A stretch of DNA of 64,000 nt from Symsagittifera roscoffensis (lineage: Eukaryota; Xenacoelomorpha; Acoela; Convolutidae): the NCBI RefSeq assembly GCF_963678635.1, contig NC_087068.1, forward strand, positions 25,213,311 through 25,277,310, written 5' to 3'. Below, piece after piece: positions 1-11,684 of the stretch (position 1 is its first letter; every line of letters begins with the position of its first letter). The position numbers and the translations under genes were made by a program. A model generated the notes under the pieces. The model ran no database searches, had not been told where the DNA came from, and saw nothing but the letters and a program-made list of their open reading frames with translations.

Positions 1-2557
1 ATTCTAATCTATCTTGTTAGTTCTAAGCTAATTTGTTTTTAAGCTCTTATTCGAGATTTATGGTCGCACCAGATGATTTTGGTTCTTAGGCCTAACTCGT
101 ATAAGGTACACCGTCTGTTCATCACGCTGTTCATCGTATTTTCGGCCGGATTGATTCGTGCAACTTCTTAGTCTAATACCGATCCTAATCTTACTCTTAT
201 ATAAACTAGTCTCAGGGTGTTTAACTAGTCTCTGCTAGGCTCAATAGATCTAGAGTATACTGGCTTATTGCGATTGCTAAAGTTCTCTTGGAGAGGCAAC
301 TAAATTCTTAGTGAAATTCAAATCTCTCTGGTGCTGAATTTACAAGTACTTTCAGCACTTACAAATAAGTGGGTTGTTAGTTAGATGGATCATGATTGGT
401 TAATATTAATTATTTTATAGTGATCAAATATCCATATCATAACCAATATTAAAATGTAATCTAGATCTGGTTCCAGGTTGCCTCGAAAGGTCACGAGCGG
501 ATTATGTGACCTTCACTATTTTTTTAAATAACAACATTCGGATGTGTAGCTTGATGGCATCCATTGGATTTGCAGAGAAAGCCTCTAAGCTGCAGAGTAA
601 ATACTAGAACAGTTCCCTTCAGATGTGGAGGGTAAGAACAATCGGAATCAGAAGATTGGAGCCACTCACAAGAGGAGCGAAAGAGTACAATCTGAAATTC
701 AGCAAGCGAGAACAAAAAAAACGATCGAGACTTAGATGTTGCGATTTAATGTGAGATGTAATTTGCAATGTAAAAATATGATTGAGAACTAGAGGTCGCG
801 ATGTAATTGTGATGTAATTTGACCATGCTCTGATCTGAAAGGGCACGAAGAATTAAGGAGTGATTTTATATTTATCGGAATCGTACTGTGAGGCTTACTT
901 GGAGTGGGCTTACTATTCAACCCTGCAAGGTACTTGAATTATAACAGGTTGATTTGCAAGTCCTTGGTAAATTTGAAAAAAAAGATACAATGTTTGATAA
1001 AGAAAAATTTCATTTTCATTTCCTAAACAAATGTACATTCTAGTTGATCGATTTGGTGTATTACAATCAATATCCTCATAAATTAGTTGATATCAGATAA
1101 TTTCAATATTCTTTAATTTGATGTCGGCAGAATGAAGGTGACACCAGAGTCGTATAAATTAATTTCATAATATACAACTGCCCAAACGACAGCCAAAACT
1201 TCTTACTCGCTATTGGAATAATTAGACTCGCGGGGATTCAGAAATTTGGTTGGGAAAGACAATGTGCTCCAGTCACTACCATGGAGTTGTTCTGCAGAGG
1301 CTCCGAGGCCACTGGGTGAGTAATCAGTTTTCAATCTGATTTTTTTTCACGTCAAAATGAAGGTTTTTGTTAAAGTTAGCAATTTTTGATTCGAATTCAA
1401 ATCAGTTAGATGTTCAATTCACCAGAAAAATAATTTTTTCTCGTTCAAAAAGTTTTTTGGAAAGGGCTTCCTATACTTGCTAAATTTGGGGAAAAATTTC
1501 AAGAATTAGTTTATTAAGCCGCAAAACTCCGTGGCATAGAAAAGTTTTTACTGCTTAAAGATTGTCTTCAAGCGGAATTACTCCACAATCTGAGAGTTTA
1601 AAGTCCAGCTATACGATTTCCGTTGAGACCAAATTGAACTTTGATCACTTAAGGGTAAAATGTTGACTATCTAGTGTCAAAAAATTTGTTTTCAACGACT
1701 TTTTTTGAGATCAATTGAACTTCCATCGGAAGAGAATAAGTCTTACTTCCTTTGGAAGAGTTCAGATGTCGTCTAAACAAACATTAGTAAAAAGAAGACT
1801 TGCAATTGATAAGTTTATCACTCTTTGGAAATCTTTGCCAATCGCGTTATCAGTAAACCGGTTAAAGTTGCACAGTTTTCTCAAAAAACGCACATTGCAG
1901 CAAGCGTTTGTTTTTTTATCAAAATTATAATTTAGATAAACTGTTAGTTATAAACCAAATTACCCCGGATTCAGTCTTTCCCCGCAGGAGTTATTAAGAT
2001 GATTAGCTGATTCTTCTAAGGCGCCATAGATTTGCCACAGACGTATGCTGTCCCTTAGTTGTCTGTTCAGGAGCTTGTGACGTTTGTTTTTCTATAGAAG
2101 GCTTGATTCAATTTTTTCTGAAGCTAATTGAAACATATCTCGCCAACTTAGCAAAAAATGTGAGGGGCGATTGTATGGTTTTGCCAGAATGGCGCACTCC
2201 TCTCATGTAAGACTCATTATTAGATAACTGAGCCATAATAAATTAGTCTAATGGCTTATCAAAACTAGACTTAAAATCAATTGAATGGGTAGAGAAAATT
2301 GAACTTGAACGTATGCTTTTCCTAATAAATCGAGTAGTATTAATGTTAGTCAATACTATGTAATTCACTAGACAGGTTTAAGGACAGTTTTGCCCAATTC
2401 AAGTGATTACATCAAAAAAGCGTATAACAAAGGTCAAAAGCTATGGCCGTGTGGGAGTATTAACAATGGAACAGAAGAAGAAAATTTTTTCATGGGAAAC
2501 ATCATCAATCATTAAAGTTTGAGACGTTTCGTTCCCTGATTGTGATGTTTCATTGGT
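1..2557. other. Non-coding left flank of the LTR element
   Basis: No gene is supported here. The same sequence recurs at 9126-11419. Short open frames occur at equivalent positions in both copies (around 524-846 and 9384-9706, and around 1715 and 10579), but this is expected for a recent duplication. They lack recognisable domains. Confidence 0.6.
158..423. repeat. About 265-bp segment present in copy A and absent from copy B
   Basis: Copy A reads GATTCGTG, then about 265 bp, then AAATATCC. Copy B (near 9270) joins these sequences almost directly. Part of the segment (about 155-265) matches 22083-22165 in inverted orientation, including the shared run TCTAATACCGATCCTAATCTT. It is thus a repeated sequence, either a small insertion in copy A or a deletion in copy B. 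No convincing terminal repeats were found. Confidence 0.55.
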
Positions 2558-2822
2558 TGTAGTACGGCGGGTGTGATACCTCCCATTGTCTAACGTAGTA
2601 TTGTGTATTGAATTGATAGAGGTCATAATGTTAGTCTGAGTGAGTTGATGTTATTATGTCAAGGCCAGTACTTGCCGACCATGTTAATGTTTTGTGTTGA
2701 ATGAAAATCACTCTCTCGTTATCTGGTGAAAGATACAGATATCTCAACTTTGCTTTATTTAACAATTCACATCTTATTACAATTACTTTTGTAACTAAGA
2801 GTCTGTCGGTTGACATTCCACA
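2558..2822 (+). repeat. 5' LTR of Gypsy-type element, copy A
   Basis: A 265-bp terminal repeat that starts TGTAGTACGG and ends ATTCCACA, with the TG...CA ends expected of LTRs. It matches 11420-11684 and 19561-19794. The five bases before it, TTGGT (2553-2557), equal the five after the 3' LTR of copy B. The next bases, TGGCGCAGCC, look like a primer-binding site, although the priming tRNA was not identified. Confidence 0.85.
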
Positions 2823-3990
2823 TGGCGCAGCCAGCAAGTTCGGTCGGCAAGTACCAAACTGATCTCATAGGCGTACCAGCGTTCTGGCCTAAACCAACAA
2901 CAGAACCTTCATTCACATGGGAGTCATGGATCGGTGAATTCTTTCTTGCTGTAAACCTAATAGAACATTGCAACGCCAATATCCTTCTATGCGAACCAAC
3001 TGAAGTTTTCGACTACCCACCTCCCCGACCTGAAAGAAAAGGAGAATCAGAAACCCAAATCGAAGAAGCTAACCGTATCGCGAGCGACCAAGCTGAAATC
3101 CGCAAGACAAATGAAACCAACGAGGAAAGAAAGAAAAAAAGACCAAAAATTGGTCCGATTGTATTTTCCACGAAGCGGATCAAGGAATCAAATCACGATT
3201 ATTCTTCTCCTTGGGTTCAGAAGGTAATAAAAGATTCGTACAAAGCCACGGCCACACAAACATCGCAACTCTCAGTTTCCGCGACTTTTATAATCATTGC
3301 GGGGCCTTTTTTTAAAAGGGACAAAAATTAAATAACCGAAAGAATAAACCCCTACAACACCCAACAACCCAACATCTAGATCGGGAAAGTCTAGAAACTT
3401 TCTTTCTGAGACTCTCGGGTCAGGCCGCCCCATGCAGATGGGCAATTGAAAACGAGAAAGAAGTTGTCCGTGAAATTTTCATTGCTAAGATGAAGTTCAA
3501 AAACATCCAACTTGACTTTTGCATAAAATCAGCTCTTCTTCAAGAGAAAGGATATGTCACTGCATCTACTTTGCAAAAACAGATGGGTCTATTGGGACCA
3601 TCTAGCTCTAACTCCGAGTCCGGTCAGAGCCACCCAAACTCGTTCAAAACAAAACAAGAACCAACACTATCAGTTCACCGAAAGAACGACATTCAAAAGA
3701 GAACTAACCGAGCTCAAAATCCAAGAGGAAAATCCAACTGTCGACCTAACAACACTCAACAAAAAGATAACAAATCATGTTACTTCTGCGGGAAGGAATT
3801 ATCCCCGAATCATAAACTTTCATGTCCAGCAAAGAATGTGATCAGCAAGAACTGCAACAAAAAGGGCCACTTTGCCAGATGCTGCAATTCAAGGGGCAAC
3901 GTAGGGATTGTAGATGGTGATTCTGAAATTACAGCGAAGAGGAATGCGACTTCATCACCTCGGATAGTGAACCAGAATACTCAGTACTGA
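2822..3990 (+). pseudogene. gag: gag remnant, copy A
   Basis: The first ATG (2822) uses the last base of the LTR and the TG of the primer-binding site, and opens a frame starting MAQPAS. The frame shifts after about 3331, and a second stretch (3490-3990) carries the nucleocapsid end. A Cys-rich segment has CYFCGKE followed by CNKKGHFARCC, a CCHC zinc-knuckle pattern. The cysteine two residues before the knuckle core is serine here but cysteine in copy B (VICKNC). Gag would form the particle and bind RNA. This copy cannot make a complete protein. Confidence 0.75.
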
Positions 3991-4087
3991 TTTTATCCCG
4001 TTCGGTCGTAAAAACCATCCAAGGCCACAAACCTGAATATGCAGTCAAAAACCTAGAAGTTATTAAATCCGCTACGGGGAAAACGAG

Positions 4088-5821
4088 ATGTATACAGATC
4101 AAGCTACCATAGATAAAGGTAGTCCGGCATCTTTTATCAACAAGAAAACCGCAGTTATCCTCTTAAAATCCGATGCTAGCGTCTAATTTTTTTCAACGTC
4201 GGACTTGCCCATCAATACCCACTATGTCGATTACAACAGAAGAACAGTCAAGTTATTCGGTACTCTAATAGCAGACGTATCTTCTCTAGGTTGGCAGACC
4301 AATTCAGCGAAATTTCTGATCTCTGAAAATCGCACCAGATGCCTACTGTGTGTGGATCTTCAAAGTTCCTTAGGAGTCCAAACCACCCAAACAAGACCAA
4401 CCCCTATCAATGGAATTTCATCTCCACCAACCGAGTCAGCCAGATGGCGTAACTATTTTATGAACAAATTCAAAGACATATTTTTTAGACAGGGTAGATC
4501 AAAAAACCACCGAGTACATTCGGTGTTTAAGGACCCCTTAGTCCCTGTCCAAGAGAAAGGTCGGAGAGTACCAATACACGTCCAAGACAAAGTGGGCACG
4601 GAAATCAAGAAACTCATCAAAGAAGGACACATCGTGAAGCTGAACAAATGCACGAGCGATCATTTTGTAGCACCTGTGGTCATAACAGCTAAGAAAGATG
4701 GCTCCATAAAATTAGCTATGGACGCAAATCTAATGAACGCTCAGATATTCAAAAACCATTATCAAATGCCCAATCTTCTGAAACAATTGGACGTTGCCGC
4801 TAAAATAATCAATACGGATAACCCGGGGAATGTTTGGTTCACATCTCTCGATTTAAAATACGCTTTTAGTCAGCTTTTACTCAGTGATCTAGTCAGCAGT
4901 CACTGCAATTTTACTGTCGTCTGCGGAGAATCAACAGGCACTTATCGTTTTAAAACAAAAATTTACGGTCTTGCAGATATGCCTAAAGAATTTCAAAAGG
5001 CAATGGACAACACCCTCCAAAATATCAAAGGAGTAATCTGTTTTTAGACGATATTTTAATTGTTTTGAAAAGATCTATCGAAAACCACAACAAGATTGTC
5101 GAAAAGGTCTTTTTTAAACTTGACAAGGAAGGGTTTGCCCTGAAATGGTCAAAGTGTGAATTCTCAAATCAAAGAATATCCTGGCTAGGTTTCGACATTT
5201 GCGAAAATGGGTACCAACCTAAATTTTCAAAAGTTCAAGCGGTTTTAGAACTCAAACCTCCCTATACGTTAAAACAACTACGCTCCTTTATGGGAGTTCT
5301 TAATCAGCTACAATGGTTTTTACCAAATCTTTACCTTCTGACCGAGAAGTTCAAACCCTCACTAAAAATTAGCAATTAGCAAAAATTCGTATGGAGAACG
5401 GATCAACAAAAGGCATTTGAAGATACACTTCTCCTAATCTCAAACATAACAAAAACGTACTATTACGACCAGAAGAAGAACGCTAGATTGACATGTGACG
5501 TCAACCATTGCAGTTTAGGCGCAGCTTTGGAACAAGAATTATCGTTCGGTTCCTGGGTACCAATATCATTCGCCTCAAGAATCCTGAATATTCAGGAAAA
5601 AAAATACAGTACCAATTAGAATTAATGGCAATAGTTTGGTCATGCCAACATTTCAGGAACTTTTTACTGGGGAATAGACTTGAGGCATTAACTGACCACG
5701 AAGCTATCATATTCGCCTTCCAGTCAAATAGAGGCAACAAATCTTATCAATCTCGCTCGACTTCAAAGTTACACATACTGCTGGCAGAAAGTGAGGTATA
5801 GTCGATTACTTGTCTCGCGAC
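4088..5821 (+). pseudogene. pol: Protease-RT-RNase H remnant, copy A
   Basis: An aspartic-protease segment starts near 4088 (MYTDQATID). The active-site triad reads D-K-G in this copy, against D-T-G in copy B, so the catalytic threonine is lost. Reverse transcriptase follows, with LDLKYAFSQ (motif A) near 4850 and FYGL-type residues. The catalytic box needs a -1 shift at 5040-5047, where a T run precedes LDDIL. RNase H follows (TCDVNHCSLGAALEQE, near 5490) and ends near DYLSRD. Domain order RT-RNase H-integrase is that of Ty3/Gypsy elements. Several stops and frameshifts make it a pseudogene. Confidence 0.82.
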
Positions 5822-6030
5822 CCTACTTTCTAAGCCTCCCAACCGTCTAGCCTCGATGAACAATTCATGGTAAAATCTATTCAAAACATCTTCACAGCAT
5901 GTACAACATTCGATAATTTTTACAACAAAGAATGCAATTATGCACCTGTTCCTAATCCTATTCAGTTTTTACCCAAAAACGCACCTCTTGTATAAACAAA
6001 ACTTTCTTTATAGATAGGTCTCTTCAGACC

Positions 6031-7510
6031 ATGGATGTCAATACTTGTACATGTCCACAAGAGGGCGTCAAAATTTCAACCAATTTTTGTAATCACTCAG
6101 GAAGGAAGATTAATTACAAACCTACGTCGCAAGAGGGCGGCTTTATTTTACTCACAAACCTGGACCAATCAAAACCGAGTATACGCTATTACGTATGCTC
6201 GCCACGAGAGGGCGCAGTTATTTTATGCACAGATTCTGACCAATCACAATCGAGATCGAGTATTTACTATCACGAACGCTCGCCACGAGAGGGCGCAGTT
6301 AATTTATGCACAGATTTGAACCAATTATAACCAAGAAAATTACTCAAAGTACATCCTCCGCGAGAGGGCGCAGATAATTTATGCACAGTCAGCGACCAAT
6401 CAGGAATCGAACGTCGTATTCATTCCTCCGGCAAAATTCTCAACCATTCTTTCACTTCCTGTAACAAAACCCAATTCCCTCCTGTATCTAATTGATGTCG
6501 AAACCATCTGTGATCTGTGCCATTTTGTAAAAACAATACGGTCATCAGCGGTTCACCGAGTAGCAAAAACCTTTCAATTTCAGATATGTTGAATGCTTCA
6601 GACGATCCTATCATGGAAGAAAATTTCCGGAGGTTGCTGAACGATTTCGCTCCACTCAGCAGAATTCCTTTAGGTCGCCCAAGACCAGCTCGCAGACAAC
6701 AAGCAAGACGATCGAGAAAAATCTGGTCAGCGGGAGCAGGCGAACGCCGAAAACTCAAACTGCTACCATAATCGCGAACTTCCGAAAACAGAGGATGATC
6801 AAAACTAAGCGACCAAACAGACAATTGAACCGAGTTTCGATCAAAATTACAACCAGTTATTGTAATCACTCAGGAAGGAAGATTAATTATAAACATACAT
6901 CGCAAGAGGGCGGCTTTATTTTACGCACAAACCTGGACCAATCACAACCGAGTATACAATATTACGTATGCTCGCCACGAGAGGGTTCAGTTAATTTATG
7001 CACAGATTCTGACCAATCACAATCGAGATCGAGTATTCACTATCACGAACGCTCGCCACGAGAGGGCGCAGTTAATTTATGCACAGATTTTAACCAATTA
7101 GAACCAAGAAAATTACTCAAAGTACATCCTCCGCGAGAGGGCTCAGATAATTTATAAACAATCTATATTTTGACCGAGTTTCGATCAAAATTACAACCAG
7201 TTATTGTAATCACTCAGGAAGGAAGATTAATTACAAACCTACAACGCAAGAGGGCGGCTTTATTTTACGCACAAACCTGGACCAATCACAACCGAGTTTA
7301 CGATATTACGTATGCTCGCCACGAGAGGGTGCAGTTAATTTATGCACAGATTCTGACCAATCACAATCGAGATCGAGTATTCACTATCACGAACGCTCGC
7401 CACGAGAGGGCGCAGTTAATTTATGCACAGATTTTAACCAATTAGAACCAAGAAAATTACCCAAAGTACATCCTCCGCGAGAGGGCGCAGATAATTTATA
7501 AACAATCAGC
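6031..7510 (+). repeat. Amplified linker repeat between RNase H and integrase, copy A
   Basis: Thirteen units share the core GAGGG(C/T)(G/T/C), mostly as GCCACGAGAGGGCGCAG, CCGCGAGAGGGCGCAG or CGCAAGAGGGCGGC. Core positions are 6061, 6133, 6208, 6289, 6364; 6906, 6981, 7062, 7137; 7250, 7325, 7406, 7481. Spacing is 72, 75, 81, 75 and then 75, 81, 75 twice, always a multiple of three. Translated, the units read like (S/P)PREGAxxLCTDxDQ. The three blocks are offset by 773 and 344 bp, which breaks frame, so the later blocks were added by duplication after coding was lost. Confidence 0.8.
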
Positions 7511-7689
7511 GACCAATCAGAAATCGAACGTCGTATTCATTCCTCCGGCAAAATTCTCAACCATTCTTTCACTTCCTGTAACAAAACCCAATTCCCCCCT
7601 GTATCTAATTGATGTTGAAACCATCTGTGCCATTTTGTAAAAATAATACGGTCATCAGCGGATCACCGAGTAGCAAAAACTTTTCAATT

Positions 7690-8622
7690 TCAGATATGTT
7701 GAATGAATTCCTTTAGGTCGCCCAAGACCAGATCGCAGACAACAAGCAAGACGACCGAGAAAAATCTCGTCAGCGGAAGCAGGCGACCGCTGAAAACTCA
7801 AATTGCTATTATAATCGCGAGCTTCCGAAAACAGAGGATGATCAAAACTAAGCGACCAACCAGACAAGTGAACCGAGTTTCGATTGGGAAAAGAATTCTA
7901 GCCAAGGACAAGAGGTCGCTCCCGGGCCTAGTAGGAATTCTGGATGCCGAAATACTCACTGAACTAACTGACGAAGATGTGACTCTCCGACTTATGAAAA
8001 CAGCGATTAGGAACAGGGATTACGAAGGCTTCGCCAGGATAGATCCCTACATCAAGACCTTTTGGGATTCGGCAGCGTTGGTTGATGGCTGCATAATCAT
8101 AGACGACAGGATTGCGATTCCGAGTTGACTTCAACGAGCAGTTCTATCACGGTTGCACCGATCGAACCCAGGACAAGAGGTGATGGTTGACACGGCCCAG
8201 TATCTGTGGTGGCCGAGAATTCATAGAGATATTGTCAACCTCTGCAAAAACTGCAGAGATAGTACAAAGTTTTTTAAACGCTCCCAATGAGGAACTTCAG
8301 ATTGATTACGCGGGTCCATTTCCAGACGGGGCAGGTAACAAAGTATACATCCTGGTAGCTATCGACCGCTTCTCCAAATATCCGATTGCGATGCTTGTTA
8401 AAACGACTGGATCCAACAAAACTCTAAATTTCTTGGAAAATGATTCATAGTATTCCTAAAGCGATCAGGACGGATGAATTTTCTGGTTTTAAAAATAAGT
8501 TAGTAAATCAGTATTGCTAATCGAAAGGCATTATTCATATTTTTTGCTCGGTCGGAGATCACCGTGGTTGCGGTCTGGTAGAGCGATCTATTTAGACAAT
8601 TAACAGAAAATTGGGCACTTAA
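7690..8622 (+). pseudogene. pol: Integrase remnant, copy A
   Basis: After a Ser/Arg-rich leader, the integrase N-terminal region reads LTDEDVTLRLMKTAIRNRDY, then a zinc-finger-like part with LHRS and CKNC spread over two frames. The catalytic core shows QIDYAGPF (first Asp), AIRTD (second Asp) and GLVERSI (Glu), the D,D,E pattern of retroviral integrases. Stops follow CIIIDDRIAIPS and interrupt the core near 8520 and 8595. The 3' end is lost at the duplication junction (8678). It would have inserted the element's cDNA and is non-functional. Confidence 0.78.
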
Positions 8623-8678
8623 CAATGAGAAGAAAATCCACCGAATATTCATACGGTTCCTAAGATGATTATCGAAGA

Positions 8679-9125
8679 AAATACTAATAATTTATGAGCA
8701 TGTTTACTAATTTTTATTTTTATTTTCAATAATTATATTTTTCAGATATCTTTTTGAATTTCACTGCAGAATTGGAGGAAACAATTTTGAGATGTTTTTA
8801 TCAATCGTTATTATACAAAAGTAAATTTGGTTTACCGCCTGAAATGATCATTGAAGATCTTTCTTCAAGGATTTTATGTTTGCAAATGAAAATCTAAATT
8901 CATTGCTAGTAAATTTCTAAATATAAAAGTTTGTGTTGGCTTTTGCCGTACGACCATTAAACTAAATGGTAAGGTTCTCCGTAGTCGTAGATCGTCTCTT
9001 GTCCGAGGTCTTCTTCCAATACCGGGTAGTTGTCGTATTGTACGGAATAGCGGCTCTGATCTATTGAGTCGTAGAGACATTCCGATTAAATTATTGTCAT
9101 GTAACTTTTTGAAAATGTTTGTCTA
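8679..9125. other. Unique sequence at the duplication junction
   Basis: This 447-bp AT-rich stretch joins the broken integrase of copy A to the flank of copy B. It is probably the genomic sequence that lies left of position 1. Read plus-strand near 8950-9085 it is less AT-rich (for example GTAGATCGTCTCTTGTCCGA), but no gene family was recognised. Confidence 0.5.
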
Positions 9126-11419
9126 ATTCTAATCTATCTTGTTAGTTCTAAGCTAATTTGTTTTTTAAGCTTTTATTCGAGACTTATGGTCGCACCAGAT
9201 GATTTTGGTCCTTAGGCCTAACTCGGATGAGTTACACCGTCTGTTCATCACGCTATCTTATTTTCGACCGGATAGATTCGTGATAAAATATCCATATCAT
9301 AACCAATATTAAAATGTAATCTAGATCTGGTTCCAGATTGCCTCGAAAGGTCACGAGCGGATTATGTGACCTTCACTGTTTTTTTAAATAACAACATTCG
9401 GATGTGTAGCTTGATGGCATCCATTGGATTTGCAGAGAAAGCGTCTAAGCTGCAGAGTAAATACTAGAACAGTTCCCTTCAGATGTGGAGGGTAAGAACA
9501 ATCGGAATCAGAAGATTGGAGCCACTCACAAGAGGAGCGAAAGAGTACAATCTGAAATTCAGCAAGCGAGAACAAAAAAAACGATCGAGACTTAGATGTT
9601 GCGATTTAATGTGAGATGTAAATTGCAATGTAAAAATATGATTGAGAACTAGAGGTCGCGATGTAATTGTGATGTATATTGACCATGCTCTGATCTGAAA
9701 GGGCACGAAGAATTAAGGAGTGATTTTATATTTATCGGAATCGTACTGTGAGGCTTACTTGGAGTGGGCTTACTATTCAACCCTGCGAGGTACTTGAATT
9801 ATAACAGGTTGATTTGCATGTCCTTGGTAAATTTGAAAAATAAGATACAATGTTTGATAAAGAAAAATTTCACTTTCATTTCCTAAACAGATGTACATTC
9901 TAGTTGATCGATTTGGTGTATTACAATCAATATCCTCATAAATTAGTTGATATCAGATAATTTCAATATTCTTTAATTTGATGTCGGCAGAATGAAGGTG
10001 ACACCAGAGTCGTATAAGTTAATTTCATAATATTCAACTGCCCAAACGACAGCCAAAACTTCTTACTCGCTTTTGGAATAATTAGACTCGCGGGGATTCA
10101 AAAATTTGGTTGGGAAAGACAATGTGCTCCAGTCACTACCATGGAGTTGTTCTGCAGAGGCTCCGAGGCCACTGGGTGAGTAATCAGTTTTCAATCTGAA
10201 TTTTTTCACGTCAAAATGAAGGTTTTTGGTAATGTTAGCAATTTCTGGTTCTAATTTTTCAAATCAGTTGGATGTTCAATTCACCAGAAAAATAATTTTT
10301 TTCTCGATCAAAAAGTTTTTGTGGAAAGGGCTTCCTATACTTGCTAGATTTGGGGGAAAATTTCAAGAATTAGTTTGTTAAGCCGCAAAACTCCGTGGCA
10401 TAGAAAAGTTTTTACTGCTTATAGATTGTCTTCAAGCGGAATTACTCCGGAATATGAGAGTTTAAAGTCCAGCTATACGATTTCCGTTGAGACCAAATTG
10501 CACTTTGATCACTTAAGGGTAAAATGTTGACTATCTAGAGTCAAAAAATTTGTTTTCAACGACTTTTTTTGAGATCAATTGAACTTCCATCGGAAGAGAA
10601 TAAGTCTTACTTCCTTTGGAAAAGTTCAGGTGTCGTCTAAACAAACATTAGTAAAAAGAAGACTTGCAATGAATACGTTTATCACTCTTTGGAAATCTTT
10701 GCCAATCGCGTTATCAGTAAACCGGTTAAAATTGCACAGTTGTCTCAAAAAACGCACATTGCAGCAAGCGTTTGTTTTTATCAAAATTATAATTTAGATA
10801 AACAGTTAGTTATAAACAAAATTACCCCGGATTCAGTCTTTCCCCGCAGGAGCTATTAAGATGATTAGCTGATTCTTCTAAGGCGCCATAGATTTGCCAC
10901 AGACGTATGCTGTCCCTTAGTTGTCTGTTCAGGAGCTTGTGACGTTTGTTTTTCTATAGAAGGCTTGATTCAATTTTTTCTGAAGCTAATTGAAACATAT
11001 CTCGCCAACTTAGCAAAAAATGTGAGGGGCGATTGTATGGTTTTGCCAGAATGGCGCACTCCTCTCATGTAAGACTCATTATTAGATAATTGAGCCATAA
11101 TAAGTTAGTCTAATGGCTTATCAAAAATAGACTTAAAATCAATTGAATGGGGAGAGTAGATTGAACTGGAACGTATGCTATTCCTAATAAATCGAGTAGT
11201 ATTAATGTTGGTCAATACTATGTAGTTCACTAGACAAGTTTAAGGACAGATATGCCCAATTCAAGTAATTAAATCCAAAAAGCGTATAACAAAGGGCAAA
11301 AGCTATGGCCGTGTGGGAGTATTAACAATGGAACAGAAGTAGAAAATCTTTTCATAGAAAACATCATCAATCATTTAAGTTTGAGACGTTTCGTTCCCTG
11401 ATTGTGATGTTTCATTGAT
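9126..11419. other. Non-coding left flank, second copy
   Basis: Duplicate of the copy A flank, without a supported gene. Its last five bases (TTGAT) differ by one base from the TTGGT before copy A's LTR, consistent with a point mutation after duplication. Confidence 0.6.
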
Positions 11420-11684
11420 TGTAGTACGGCAGGTGTGCTGCCTCCCATTGTGTAACGTAGTATTGTGTATTGAACTGATAGATGTCATAATGTTAGTCTG
11501 AGTGAGTTGATGTTATTATGTCAAGGCCGGTACTTGCCGACCGTGTTAATGTTTTGTGTTGAATGAAAATAACTCTCTCGTTATCTGGTGAAAAATACAG
11601 ATACCTCAACTTTGCTTTATTTAACATTTCACATCTTATTACAATTACTTTTGTAACTAAAAGTCTGTCGGTTGACATTTCACA
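11420..11684 (+). repeat. 5' LTR of Gypsy-type element, copy B
   Basis: A 265-bp LTR that starts TGTAGTACGG and ends TTTCACA, collinear with 2558-2822. It is followed by the same primer-binding-site-like TGGCGCAGCC. It pairs with the 3' LTR at 19561-19794. Confidence 0.85.

Larger units (their letters stand above)
1..9125. repeat. Tandem segmental duplication, copy A (flank plus truncated retroelement)
   Basis: Position 1 starts with the same sequence as 9126, and the two stretches run collinearly at high identity through about 2.5 kb of flank, a 5' LTR and most of a Gypsy-type element. Homology with copy B stops at 8678 (copy B 17998), inside the integrase C-terminus. Sequence 8679-9125 has no counterpart after the copy B break and leads directly into copy B's flank, so 8678/8679 is the duplication junction. 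The left edge lies outside the window. The arrangement fits duplication of an already inserted element rather than two independent insertions. Confidence 0.85.

Noticed and set aside
524-846. Paired minus-strand frames conserved in both flank copies (also 9384-9706)
   Set aside because: Conservation is explained by recent segmental duplication; no domain and no coding bias seen.
5038-5052. Programmed -1 frameshift at the RT box as a confident feature
   Set aside because: Both copies descend from one duplicated insertion, so the shared lesion is not independent evidence.
6031-7510. Linker repeat as a CRISPR array
   Set aside because: Units are 72-81 bp in a eukaryotic retrotransposon, with degenerate repeats and no unique spacers or cas genes.
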